The notes under the pieces were generated by a model. The model was given only the letters and a program-made list of their open reading frames with translations. It made no database searches and was not told the origin of the DNA. A stretch of DNA of 28,780 nucleotides from an uncultured Porphyromonadaceae bacterium. GTDB taxonomy: Bacteria; Bacteroidota; Bacteroidia; Bacteroidales; Muribaculaceae. Positions 7,282 to 14,418 of this stretch are shown here, one piece after another. Location of the stretch: assembly GCA_900544305.1 (NCBI GenBank), contig UQUV01000037.1:1-28780 (forward strand). The letters are read 5' to 3'. How positions within the stretch are numbered: the stretch's first letter is position 1; every line of letters starts with the position of its first letter. The translations under genes were made by a program, and so were the position numbers.

Positions 7282-7289
7282 CAAAATTA
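7282..7289 (-). promoter_or_regulatory. -7 element TAATTTTG of the CMD-cupin/acetyltransferase/hydrolase unit
   Basis: The forward strand reads CAAAATTA, 17 bp upstream of the ATG at 7264. No clear -33 TTTG is visible, which suits an activator-dependent promoter next to the AraC gene. Confidence 0.55.
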
Positions 7290-7324
7290 GGCGGGAAACC
7301 GTTGATGTGTTGTATACGTATTGC

Positions 7325-7337
7325 GGTAATGATTACC
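7325..7337. promoter_or_regulatory. Palindrome GGTAATGATTACC, candidate operator in the divergent promoter region
   Basis: Two perfect 6-bp arms flank a single base. The site lies between the two divergent TAnnTTTG elements, about 36 bp upstream of the minus-strand one and about 50 bp upstream of the plus-strand one. This is the natural place for a regulator to control both. Binding by the AraC protein is inference; AraC proteins more often use direct repeats. Confidence 0.35.
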
Positions 7338-7387
7338 AGAATTGGCGATTCTTTGTGCCCGCTGTTTTTTGTATGGATTTTAAACCG

Positions 7388-7395
7388 TACATTTG
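7388..7395 (+). promoter_or_regulatory. -7 element TACATTTG of the AraC-type gene
   Basis: TAnnTTTG lies 22 bp before the ATG at 7418, with a TTTG at 7368-7371 (16-bp spacer, shorter than usual). This position rules out the longer upstream reading from 7307, because that start would lie upstream of the promoter. Confidence 0.6.
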
Positions 7396-7417
7396 TGCAT
7401 ATCCAAAACGAAAAGGT

Positions 7418-8332
7418 ATGGAAATTATTCAGTTGCACAGCATTGATGCCTATAATGAACTGTACGGGCTTTCGACAAAGCATCCGTTGGTGGCGGTGGT
7501 TGACCTGAAAAAGGCCAAGCACGCGGTGAATCATGTGAAAATGAATTACGGAGTTTATGCCCTATATCTCAAAAACGACATCAACTGCGTACTGAAATAC
7601 GGCCGTAAGAATTACGACTATCAGGCGGGAACCATTGTCAGTTTCGCGCCCGGTCAGGTGGTTGAAGTGGAAATGGCTGGAGAAGTTTTCCAGCCGGATG
7701 TGTATGGGCTGCTGTTTCATCCCGATTTGATTCACGGCACACCGCTTGCCGCCAAAATGCAGCGTTACAGTTTTTTCAGCTATGCACAGTCGGAGGCGCT
7801 TCACCTTTCGGAGTGGGAGAGGAATACCATCGTCGAATGTTTGAACAAGCTGGACCGCGAGTTGGATTATCCTGTCGACAAGCACAGTCGCAGTATTCTG
7901 TGTTCGCACATCGAGTTGATTCTTGATTATTGCCTGCGCTTCTACGACCGCCAGTTCTGTACGCGCGAAACGGTGAACAACAGTGTGCTGGCCCGTTTCG
8001 AACAACTGCTGAACGAATATTTTTCCAGTGAAGAGAATATCCGCAACGGTTTGCCTACGGTGAAATTCTTTGCCGACAAGATTTGCCTGTCGCCGGGCTA
8101 TTTCGGCGATATCGTCAAGAAGGAGACCGGCAAGACGGCGCAGGAGTACATACAGCAGAAAGTAATAGAACTGTCGAAAATCTATCTGGTCGACAATCAG
8201 CTGAATGTAAGCGAAATTGCCTATTCGCTCGGTTTTCAGTATCCTCAGCATTTCATTCGTCTGTTCAAGAAGAATGTAGGCTGTACGCCCGGAGAGTTCC
8301 GTAAAGAACTTGCCGGCGATGCTGCCAAATAG
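7418..8332 (+). CDS. AraC-family transcriptional regulator
   Basis: I start this gene at the ATG at 7418 (304 residues), which has AAAAGG just before it and lies downstream of a TAnnTTTG element. The in-frame ATG at 7307 adds residues of low plausibility. Residues about 20-150 form a cupin-like sensing domain. Residues about 210-304 carry the two helix-turn-helix units of AraC/XylS proteins: VKFFADKICLSPGYFGDIVKK, then NVSEIAYSLGFQYPQHFIRLFKK, closing with the GCTPGEFR signature. It is transcribed divergently from the CMD-cupin unit, so that unit is its most likely target. The effector is unknown. Confidence 0.9.
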   Translation: MEIIQLHSIDAYNELYGLSTKHPLVAVVDLKKAKHAVNHVKMNYGVYALYLKNDINCVLKYGRKNYDYQAGTIVSFAPGQVVEVEMAGEVFQPDVYGLLFHPDLIHGTPLAAKMQRYSFFSYAQSEALHLSEWERNTIVECLNKLDRELDYPVDKHSRSILCSHIELILDYCLRFYDRQFCTRETVNNSVLARFEQLLNEYFSSEENIRNGLPTVKFFADKICLSPGYFGDIVKKETGKTAQEYIQQKVIELSKIYLVDNQLNVSEIAYSLGFQYPQHFIRLFKKNVGCTPGEFRKELAGDAAK

Positions 8333-8370
8333 CTGTGTTCGCATTTTGCTTTTTCGACTTGTTACTCCTC

Positions 8371-8401
8371 TTGCTAATGTGAGGGAAAGTTTGTACCTTT
8401 G
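8371..8401 (+). promoter_or_regulatory. Promoter of the ABC-F gene: TTG-N20-TACCTTTG
   Basis: The -33 TTG is at 8371-8373 and the -7 element TACCTTTG at 8394-8401, with a 20-bp spacer. The ATG follows 21 bp later, preceded by TTTTTTAAGG. Confidence 0.75.
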
Positions 8402-8422
8402 CGCAGAATTTTTTAAGGTAAT

Positions 8423-10039
8423 ATGATAGCAGTAAGTAATTTGGGAATGCAGTTCGGTAAGCGTGTTCTTTTTCAGGATGTTAACTTGAAATTCACGCAG
8501 GGTAACTGCTACGGCATAATCGGTGCGAACGGCGCCGGTAAGAGTACGTTGATGCGCATTTTGTCGGGACAGTTGTCGGCCACTCACGGAACCGTGCAGC
8601 AAGGTCCGGGCGAACGTATGTCGGTTCTTAGTCAGGACCACTTCGAATTTGACGAATTTACGGTAATGGACACCGTGCTTCAAGGTCACACTGTGCTTTG
8701 GGCAATCATGAAGGAAAAGGACGAACTTTATGCGAAGGAGGACTTTTCTGATGCCGACGGTATCCGCGCTTCCGAGTTGGAGGAAAAGTTTGCCGAGCTG
8801 AACGGCTGGAACGCCGAAAGCGATGCGGCTGCTTTATTGAGCGGTCTGGGCATCAAGGAAGACAAGCACTACATGCTGATGAAGGACCTCAGCGGTAAGG
8901 AAAAGGTGCGTGTACTTTTGGCGAAGGCTCTTTTCGGAAATCCTGACAACCTGCTTCTCGACGAGCCGACCAACGACCTTGACCTTGAAACGGTGGCTTG
9001 GTTGGAAAATTATCTTTCAAACTTTGAAAATACGGTGTTGGTGGTGTCGCACGACCGTCACTTCCTTGACTCTGTCTGCACCCACACGCTCGACATCGAC
9101 TACAATAAGATTTCCCTGTTTGCCGGCAACTACAGCTTCTGGTATCAGTCAAGCCAGTTGGCTCTCCGTCAGCAACAGCAGCAGAACAAGAAGGCTGAAG
9201 AAAAGCGTAAGGAATTGATGGAATTTATCCAGCGATTCAGCGCAAACGTGGCAAAGTCAAAACAGACTACGAGCCGCAAGAAGATGTTGGAAAAACTGAA
9301 CATCGAAGAAATCCAGCCGTCTTCACGCCGCTATCCGGGTATCATCTTCACGCCTAACCGCGAACCGGGCAACAAGATTCTGGAGGTGAAAGGTCTTCAG
9401 GCATCAGTCGACGGCGAACTGCTGTTCAGCGACGTGAACTTTGCCGTTGAAAAGAACGACAAGGTGGTGTTCCTCAGCCGCGACCCGCGTGCCATGACCG
9501 CTTTGTTTGAAATCATCAACGGTAACCGCAAGGCAGATGCCGGTACTTACGAATGGGGACAGACCATTACGACTGCCTATCTGCCGCTCGACAATACGGC
9601 TTTCTTCAATACCGACATGAACCTTGTCGACTGGTTGAGCCAGTTCAGCACCGACACCAGCGAAATTTATCTGAAGGGCTTCCTTGGTAAGATGCTGTTC
9701 TCGGGCGAAGAAGTATTGAAAAAGGCGTCTGTGCTTTCCGGAGGTGAGAAGATGCGCTGTATGATTGCCCGCATGATGATGACCGATGCCAACACGCTCG
9801 TGCTCGACTCGCCGACCAACCACCTCGACCTTGAGTCCATTCAGGCGTTCAACAACACGTTGCAGTCGTTCAAGGGTAATATTCTGATGTCGTCACACGA
9901 CCACGAATTTATTCAGACTGTCTGCAACCGCGTGATTGAACTGACTCCTAACGGCATCATCGACAAGATTATGGACTTCGACGATTACCTGTCGGACGAA
10001 AAGGTACAGGCTGCAAGAGAAAAGATGTACAACAAATAA
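8423..10039 (+). CDS. ABC-F family ATPase, YbiT-like, with one degenerate composite ATP site
   Basis: This is a 538-residue protein with two fused ABC domains, a charged linker (about 245-295, QQQQQNKKAEEKRKE) and no membrane segment. That is the ABC-F layout of ribosome-associated translation factors. NBD1 has Walker A GANGAGKS (34-41), Walker B LLLDEP with Glu181, and switch His210, but its signature reads LSGKEK (156-161). NBD2 has a good signature LSGGEK (438-443) and His492, but no Walker A (LSRDPRAMT at 351-359) and VLDSP in Walker B, with Ser463 replacing the catalytic Glu. All defects fall in the same composite site. Length and QDHFEFDEFTVMD context fit the YbiT group. A resistance role is not implied. 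It is followed 12 bp later by the Dabb gene. Confidence 0.9.
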   Translation: MIAVSNLGMQFGKRVLFQDVNLKFTQGNCYGIIGANGAGKSTLMRILSGQLSATHGTVQQGPGERMSVLSQDHFEFDEFTVMDTVLQGHTVLWAIMKEKDELYAKEDFSDADGIRASELEEKFAELNGWNAESDAAALLSGLGIKEDKHYMLMKDLSGKEKVRVLLAKALFGNPDNLLLDEPTNDLDLETVAWLENYLSNFENTVLVVSHDRHFLDSVCTHTLDIDYNKISLFAGNYSFWYQSSQLALRQQQQQNKKAEEKRKELMEFIQRFSANVAKSKQTTSRKKMLEKLNIEEIQPSSRRYPGIIFTPNREPGNKILEVKGLQASVDGELLFSDVNFAVEKNDKVVFLSRDPRAMTALFEIINGNRKADAGTYEWGQTITTAYLPLDNTAFFNTDMNLVDWLSQFSTDTSEIYLKGFLGKMLFSGEEVLKKASVLSGGEKMRCMIARMMMTDANTLVLDSPTNHLDLESIQAFNNTLQSFKGNILMSSHDHEFIQTVCNRVIELTPNGIIDKIMDFDDYLSDEKVQAAREKMYNK

Positions 10040-10051
10040 AAATACAGGTTT

Positions 10052-10345
10052 ATGGTAAAACATATCGTGGCATTCAAACTGAAAGGTACTGCTGAAGAGC
10101 GTCTTGAAGTGGCTAAAAAATTCAAGGCTGCCTTGGAAGCACTGCCCGGACAGATTGAAGTGCTGAAAAGCATCGAAGTGGGATTGAACGAGAATCCTGC
10201 CGAATCGTGGGACGTGGTTCTTACTGCTGTAGTGGAAAAGATGGAGGATGTGGCTGTCTATGCCAAGCATCCGGCTCATGTGGCTGCTGCAGCATTGTTG
10301 GGCGACAACAAGGAACTTCGCGCTTGCGTGGACTATAATTGCTGA
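10052..10345 (+). CDS. Dabb (stress-responsive alpha/beta-barrel) domain protein
   Basis: This is a 97-residue single-domain protein. It begins MVKHIVAFKLKGTAEER, the usual Dabb opening strand with its His. It continues with helix FKAALEALPGQIEVLKSIEVG and the strand DVVLTAVVEKMEDVAVYAKHPAHVA, where Y-x-x-H-P-x-H is the conserved Dabb motif. Such proteins form dimeric ferredoxin-like barrels. Some are enzymes, but most have no known role. It lies 12 bp downstream of the ABC-F gene, in the same transcript, and ahead of a strong terminator. Confidence 0.88.
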   Translation: MVKHIVAFKLKGTAEERLEVAKKFKAALEALPGQIEVLKSIEVGLNENPAESWDVVLTAVVEKMEDVAVYAKHPAHVAAAALLGDNKELRACVDYNC

Positions 10346-10368
10346 TAGCAATAGAACAAACTGAAAGA

Positions 10369-10415
10369 AACAACGGCGTTCCGGCGAAAAAACGGAATGC
10401 CGTTGTTTTCTTTTG
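10369..10415 (+). terminator. Intrinsic terminator of the ABC-F/Dabb unit
   Basis: AACAACGGCGTTCCG (10369-10383) pairs with CGGAATGCCGTTGTT (10393-10407) with one G-U pair, followed by TTTCTTTT. Confidence 0.9.
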
Positions 10416-10482
10416 TGATATTTTTTTGCCAAATCCTTGAAATATATGTCGGCATTCTTTTTCGCTGTGTGATTTATTTTCG

Positions 10483-10490
10483 TATTTTTG
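10483..10490 (+). promoter_or_regulatory. -7 element TATTTTTG of the M16 protease gene
   Basis: TAnnTTTG lies 31 bp upstream of the chosen ATG at 10522. The -33 region is T-rich (TTTTTCG around 10458-10464) without an exact TTTG. Confidence 0.6.
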
Positions 10491-10521
10491 TCCTATAAAA
10501 ATCCAAATATACCATTTGAAA

Positions 10522-13326
10522 ATGAAAGCTACTTTGAGAAAAATGATGATTGTTGCCGCTATGGTAGTGGCGACATTCAGTGTGTTTGCTCAGCAGTTGC
10601 CGGAGTTGACCGACCCGAATGTGCGTATCGGTAAGCTCGACAACGGTCTGACGTATTATATCCGTCATAACGAGCATCCGAAAGGTTTGGCCAATTTCCA
10701 TATCGCACAGCGTGTGGGCGCCGTGCAGGAAGAGGCAAACCAGAACGGTTTGGCGCACTTCCTGGAACATATGTGTTTCAACGGTACAAAAAATTTCCCT
10801 GACAAGTTGATGTTGAACTGGTTGGAAAGCATCGGTGTTAAATTCGGAGCCAACTTGAATGCCTATACTTCAACCGACCGCACAGTATATGAAATTACCA
10901 ATGTGCCGACTGCACGCGAAACCGTGGTGGATTCCTGCTTGTTGATTCTTCACGACTGGGCTGATGCCTTGACGCTTGCAGATGCGGAAATTGAAAAGGA
11001 ACGTGGTGTTATTCATGAAGAATGGCGCGTGGGCAACGGTGCCATCTCGCGTATTCTCAACCGCAACGGTGAAACTCTTTACCCGGGTACGAAATATGCC
11101 ACACACAATGTCATCGGTTCGATGGATGTTGTCGACAATTTTGAACCACAGGTGCTTCGCGACTACTATGAAAAATGGTATCGTCCCGATTTGCAGGGCT
11201 TGATTATCGTTGGTGACATCGATGTTGACGCTGTTGAACAAAAAATCAAAGAAATGTTCTCGCCGATCAAGATGCCTGAAAATCCGGCAAAATTCGAATA
11301 TCACATGGTAGGTGACAACGATGAACCTATCATCGTTTCCGGCAAGGACAAGGAAATGCCGATTAATTTGGTTTTCGTTGCTCAGAAGTTTGACAAGGTT
11401 CCGCGTGAAATGCGTAATACTGATGCCAATTTGGTGAACAACTATGTGTTCTACGTAATTGGCAAAGTGTTGACCGACCGTTTTACTGACATTGCTCTCA
11501 GTCCAGACGCTCCGTTCGGCGGTTGCTCTGCAAGTGTTGATTCTTATTTGTATGCTACAACCAAGGGCGCTTTGCTTTCTCAGGCAGTTGTCAACGACAA
11601 GGGTTCGGAAGCAGCTTTGCGTACAGTGTTGACTGAGTTCAAGCGCATGAGAGAATACGGTGCTACAGCTACGGAATACGACCGTGCCCGTACAGAATAT
11701 CTGAGCATGCTTGAAAACCGCTATAACAACCGTGCAACGGACAAGAACGACGTGTATGCCGAAACATACATCGAAAACTTCATCGACAACGAACCGATTG
11801 CCGACATCGATTATGTTTACAACAAGATGAAGGCCATCCTTCCAATGATTCCGGTGGAAGCTGTCAATCAAGTGGCAGCACAGTTGCTGACTGACAAAAA
11901 CTTGGTTGTCCTTTCAGCTTGTGTGGACAAGGAAGGCGTGAAAGTTCCGACGGTTGAGGAGCTGAAGGCTGTTATCGACGAAGTGAAGGCAGCTAAAGTG
12001 GAAGCCTATGTTGACAATGTGTCAAACGAACCATTGATGAGCCAGCTCCCGACTCCGGGCAAGATTGTCAAGAAATCGGAAAACAAGGTGTTGGGTTATA
12101 CTGAACTTACCTTGTCGAACGGTGCGAAAGTTATGTTGAAAAAGACTGATTTCAAGGACGACGAAATTCGCTTGAAGGCAGTGAGCGAGGGTGGTGCCTC
12201 TGTTTATCCGGCAGCCGACTATCCAAGTGCTATGCTTGCCGCTGACGTACTTCCGACAACCGGTTTGGCTCAGTTCTCTTACACTGATTTGCAAAAACTT
12301 CTTTCCGGCAAACAGGCTTCTGTATCTCCGTACATTTCTGACTACGAAGAAGGCATGACAGCCAAGACAACACCGAAGGACTTGGAAACAATGATGCAGC
12401 TTTTGTATCTCAACTTCACTCAGGTGCGTGAGGATAAGGCCGCTTACGAAACGGTGAAGAACCTGATGCTCTCACAAGTGGAAAACATGTCGCGCGATCC
12501 GCAATACGTATTCCAGGATTCTTTGGTACGCAACCTTTACGGTCACCATCCGAAAGCAATGATTCAGAACTATGAAATGTTCAGCAAGATGGACTACGAC
12601 CGCATGGTGGCTATCTATAAGGAACGTTTTGCAAACGCTGCCGACTTTACTTTCATCATCGCAGGTAACTTCGATGAAGCTGAAATGGAAAAATACGTAG
12701 CTCAATACATTGCTTCACTTCCTGCCAAGGGTAAGGCTGAAAAGGCTGTCAACGATGGTAAGGCAGTTGTGAAGGGTAAAGTGAACAAGACATTCAAGCA
12801 GAAGAGCGAAAGCAATCTGGCTATGTTGGCAATGGTTTGGACGGGCGATATCGACTATACGCTTGAAAACAAGCTGAAAGTGAGCATCGTCGGACAGTTG
12901 ATGGCAAACGAATTGCTCAACAGCGTGCGTGAAGACGAAGGTGCTGCCTACAGTCCGTATTCAGTTGGTAGCGTAGGTACCAGCTATAAGGACTATTTCG
13001 TTATTCAAACTGCCTTTGCTTTGAACCCTGACAAGCGTGAAAAGAGCGAAAAGGCAACAATCAATAGCCTTGAAACTTTGGCAAAGGATATTCCTGACAC
13101 TGAGTTGAAGAAGATGAAGGAATACATGCTGAAACGTTACGACGAGCAGGTTCGCGAAAACGGTTATTGGTTGGGTGTAATGGAAGATGCCGCCATGAAC
13201 GGAATCGACTCATACTCCGACTATAAGAAAATCATCAACTCGCTTACAGCAGAGCAGATGGAAAAATTCGTCGGCCAACTCTTGAAACAAGGCAACCGCT
13301 GCGAAGTTGTCATGCTTCCGGAATAG
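10522..13326 (+). CDS. Exported M16-family (pitrilysin/insulinase-like) zinc protease
   Basis: The ATG at 10522 gives 934 residues; the TTG two codons earlier is a poorer start. A signal peptide spans residues 1-24 (MVVATFSVFAQ). The catalytic half carries the inverted zinc motif HFLEH at 79-83 within NQNGLAHFLEHMCFNGT, and Glu160 (IEKERGVIHEE) lies 77 residues after the second His, the spacing of the third ligand in pitrilysin. M16_C domains follow at about 190-380 and 670-850. The C-terminal half has no HxxEH, as usual for the non-catalytic partner half of a single-chain clam-shell enzyme. Predicted role is periplasmic degradation of peptides or unfolded protein. It forms a single-gene unit with its own promoter and terminator. 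Confidence 0.93.
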   Translation: MKATLRKMMIVAAMVVATFSVFAQQLPELTDPNVRIGKLDNGLTYYIRHNEHPKGLANFHIAQRVGAVQEEANQNGLAHFLEHMCFNGTKNFPDKLMLNWLESIGVKFGANLNAYTSTDRTVYEITNVPTARETVVDSCLLILHDWADALTLADAEIEKERGVIHEEWRVGNGAISRILNRNGETLYPGTKYATHNVIGSMDVVDNFEPQVLRDYYEKWYRPDLQGLIIVGDIDVDAVEQKIKEMFSPIKMPENPAKFEYHMVGDNDEPIIVSGKDKEMPINLVFVAQKFDKVPREMRNTDANLVNNYVFYVIGKVLTDRFTDIALSPDAPFGGCSASVDSYLYATTKGALLSQAVVNDKGSEAALRTVLTEFKRMREYGATATEYDRARTEYLSMLENRYNNRATDKNDVYAETYIENFIDNEPIADIDYVYNKMKAILPMIPVEAVNQVAAQLLTDKNLVVLSACVDKEGVKVPTVEELKAVIDEVKAAKVEAYVDNVSNEPLMSQLPTPGKIVKKSENKVLGYTELTLSNGAKVMLKKTDFKDDEIRLKAVSEGGASVYPAADYPSAMLAADVLPTTGLAQFSYTDLQKLLSGKQASVSPYISDYEEGMTAKTTPKDLETMMQLLYLNFTQVREDKAAYETVKNLMLSQVENMSRDPQYVFQDSLVRNLYGHHPKAMIQNYEMFSKMDYDRMVAIYKERFANAADFTFIIAGNFDEAEMEKYVAQYIASLPAKGKAEKAVNDGKAVVKGKVNKTFKQKSESNLAMLAMVWTGDIDYTLENKLKVSIVGQLMANELLNSVREDEGAAYSPYSVGSVGTSYKDYFVIQTAFALNPDKREKSEKATINSLETLAKDIPDTELKKMKEYMLKRYDEQVRENGYWLGVMEDAAMNGIDSYSDYKKIINSLTAEQMEKFVGQLLKQGNRCEVVMLPE

Positions 13327-13353
13327 GTGTTTAAACTTCTGAGATAAATATTG

Positions 13354-13392
13354 CGACACCGATACTGTGTGAAAGTATCGGTGTCGTTTTTT
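13354..13392 (+). terminator. Intrinsic terminator of the M16 protease gene
   Basis: A 12-bp perfect stem CGACACCGATAC/GTATCGGTGTCG (13354-13365 with 13375-13386) is followed by TTTTTT. Confidence 0.92.
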
Positions 13393-13404
13393 GTGGGGGA
13401 TAGT

Positions 13405-13445
13405 AAAAAAAGCAGGACTCCAAATCAGCTGGAATCCTGCTTTTT
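13405..13445 (-). terminator. Intrinsic terminator of the ferritin gene
   Basis: Positions 13407-13421 pair with 13431-13445. On the minus strand the only irregular pair is G-U, and the stem runs into T-runs. It lies back-to-back with the protease terminator. Confidence 0.85.
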
Positions 13446-13468
13446 GTGTTTTGTTCTGTGTCGTCGGA

Positions 13469-13987
13469 TTATTTGTTGGCGAGCGGAGCCGGTGTGTTGA
13501 ACACGCGGGCGGCAAGTTCTTTGTCGAGCGTGTAGATGCCGAAACCGTTGTCACCGATAAGGCGGAGGTTGTCAATGTAGCCTTGTGCAGTCTTTTCTTC
13601 TTCCACCTGTTCGTCGATAAACCATGTCAACATGCTGCGTGTAGCGTAGTCCTTTTCTTCCTCAGCGATAGCGTAGAGGTTGTTGAGGAGTGCAGTTACC
13701 TTGTTTTCGTGAGCCAAAGTAGCTTCGAATGCGTCCAATGCTGAGTTCCAAGTAGTAGGAACTGCTTCGATAGCACGAAGTTCTACACGACCGCCGCGGT
13801 CCTGAACATAGTTCATGAGGATTTCAGCATGAGCCTGTTCTTCTTTAAATTGAACTCTGAACCAGTTGGCGAAGCCGCTTTTGCCTTCAGCTTCAAAATA
13901 TGTCGACATTGACAGATAAAGATATGCAGACCAGAATTCTGCATTGATTTGAGCGTTGATAGCTTCTTCAATTCTTTTGTTTAGCAT
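13469..13987 (-). CDS. ftnA: Non-haem ferritin
   Basis: This is a 172-residue four-helix ferritin that oxidises and stores iron in a 24-mer shell in the cytoplasm. Ferroxidase residues fall at the same numbers as in E. coli FtnA: Glu17 (NAEFWSAYLYLSM), Glu50 and His53 (KEEQAHAE), Glu94 (HENK), and Gln127 with Glu129/Glu130 (DEQVEEEK). There is no haem-binding Met of the bacterioferritin type. It forms a monocistronic unit with its own TAnnTTTG promoter and terminator. Ferritin genes of Bacteroides respond to oxygen and iron, but I see no specific operator here. Confidence 0.95.
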   Translation of the reverse strand: MLNKRIEEAINAQINAEFWSAYLYLSMSTYFEAEGKSGFANWFRVQFKEEQAHAEILMNYVQDRGGRVELRAIEAVPTTWNSALDAFEATLAHENKVTALLNNLYAIAEEEKDYATRSMLTWFIDEQVEEEKTAQGYIDNLRLIGDNGFGIYTLDKELAARVFNTPAPLANK

Positions 13988-14014
13988 TGTTTGATGTGTT
14001 TAAAATGTTTGATT

Positions 14015-14022
14015 CAAAGGTA
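14015..14022 (-). promoter_or_regulatory. ftnA: -7 element TACCTTTG of the ferritin gene
   Basis: The forward strand reads CAAAGGTA, 27 bp upstream of the ATG at 13987. No exact -33 TTTG is visible. Confidence 0.65.
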
Positions 14023-14044
14023 CGAAAATTTGGGAAATAAAAGT

Positions 14045-14340
14045 AAAAAAATAAGGTCATGCGTTTCACAACGTATGACCTCCAGAGTCGTTTATTTTAT
14101 ATGTGTTGCTTGTGTCACTACTAATAATTCCATATGCATGAAGGCATATTTGAACTGCAATCGTTTGAAGTATGCTTCATTGTTTGCATTTCTTTGAAGA
14201 TTCAGATATGTTTCTACGAGTGGAAGAAAAGTTTGCCCAGTGTTCAGGCGGAAGCAGTATTATGACTGCTGAAAGTTGCTAAAAATTAAAAACCTTTCAC
14301 TATCCATTCATAGCTGAATAACTTCATCGGTTGCAGTGAC
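14045..14340 (-). ncRNA. Candidate structured small RNA (about 290 nt), unassigned family
   Basis: A consensus promoter ends at 14345 and predicts a 5' end near 14340. The predicted 5' bases GTCACTGC (14340-14333) can pair with GTAGTGAC (14121-14114), giving an 8-bp closing stem with one G-U. Inside are hairpins GCAGT/ACTGC (14254-14258 with 14265-14269) and ATATGC/GCATAT (14132-14137 with 14144-14149). The unit ends in a 12-bp terminator stem (14054-14065 with 14070-14081) followed by a U-run. The only ATG-initiated ORF near the 5' end is 13 codons (14327-14286). I cannot assign an Rfam family (6S RNA and the Bacteroidales-1 motif are the first to test). An alternative is a remnant of a coding gene: a 55-codon open frame without a start spans 14092-14259. 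Confidence 0.55.
14054..14081 (-). terminator. Intrinsic terminator of the candidate small RNA
   Basis: AGGTCATGCGTT (14054-14065) pairs with AACGTATGACCT (14070-14081) around a tetraloop. On the minus strand it is followed by TATTTTTTTAC. Confidence 0.85.
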
Positions 14341-14344
14341 TGCA

Positions 14345-14375
14345 CAAAATTACATATTGATTCTTCAATACCAAA
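14345..14375 (-). promoter_or_regulatory. Consensus promoter TTTG-N19-TAATTTTG driving the candidate small RNA
   Basis: The forward strand shows CAAAATTA at 14345-14352 and CAAA at 14372-14375 with exactly 19 bp between. This is one of the best matches to the Bacteroides sigma-ABfr promoter in the window, yet no plausible protein-coding gene follows it. Confidence 0.7.
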
Positions 14376-14418
14376 ATATTTATTAAATCCTTGTCTATAA
14401 AGAAAGTTAATTTTAACA

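Noticed and set aside
7307..7417. Upstream extension of the AraC gene from an ATG at 7307
   Set aside because: It would start upstream of the TACATTTG promoter element and its residues do not resemble AraC N-termini.
7562..8689. 375-codon minus-strand ORF opposite the AraC gene and the start of the ABC-F gene
   Set aside because: It runs antisense across two well-supported genes and an intergenic promoter, with no recognisable domain.
10870..11871. 333-codon minus-strand ORF inside the M16 protease gene
   Set aside because: It is an antisense shadow. The plus strand carries the HxxEH protease with full family structure.
13991..14197. 68-codon plus-strand ORF between ferritin and the HAD gene
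   Set aside because: It runs through the ferritin promoter and the small RNA terminator hairpin on the opposite strand. The translation shows no protein-like pattern.
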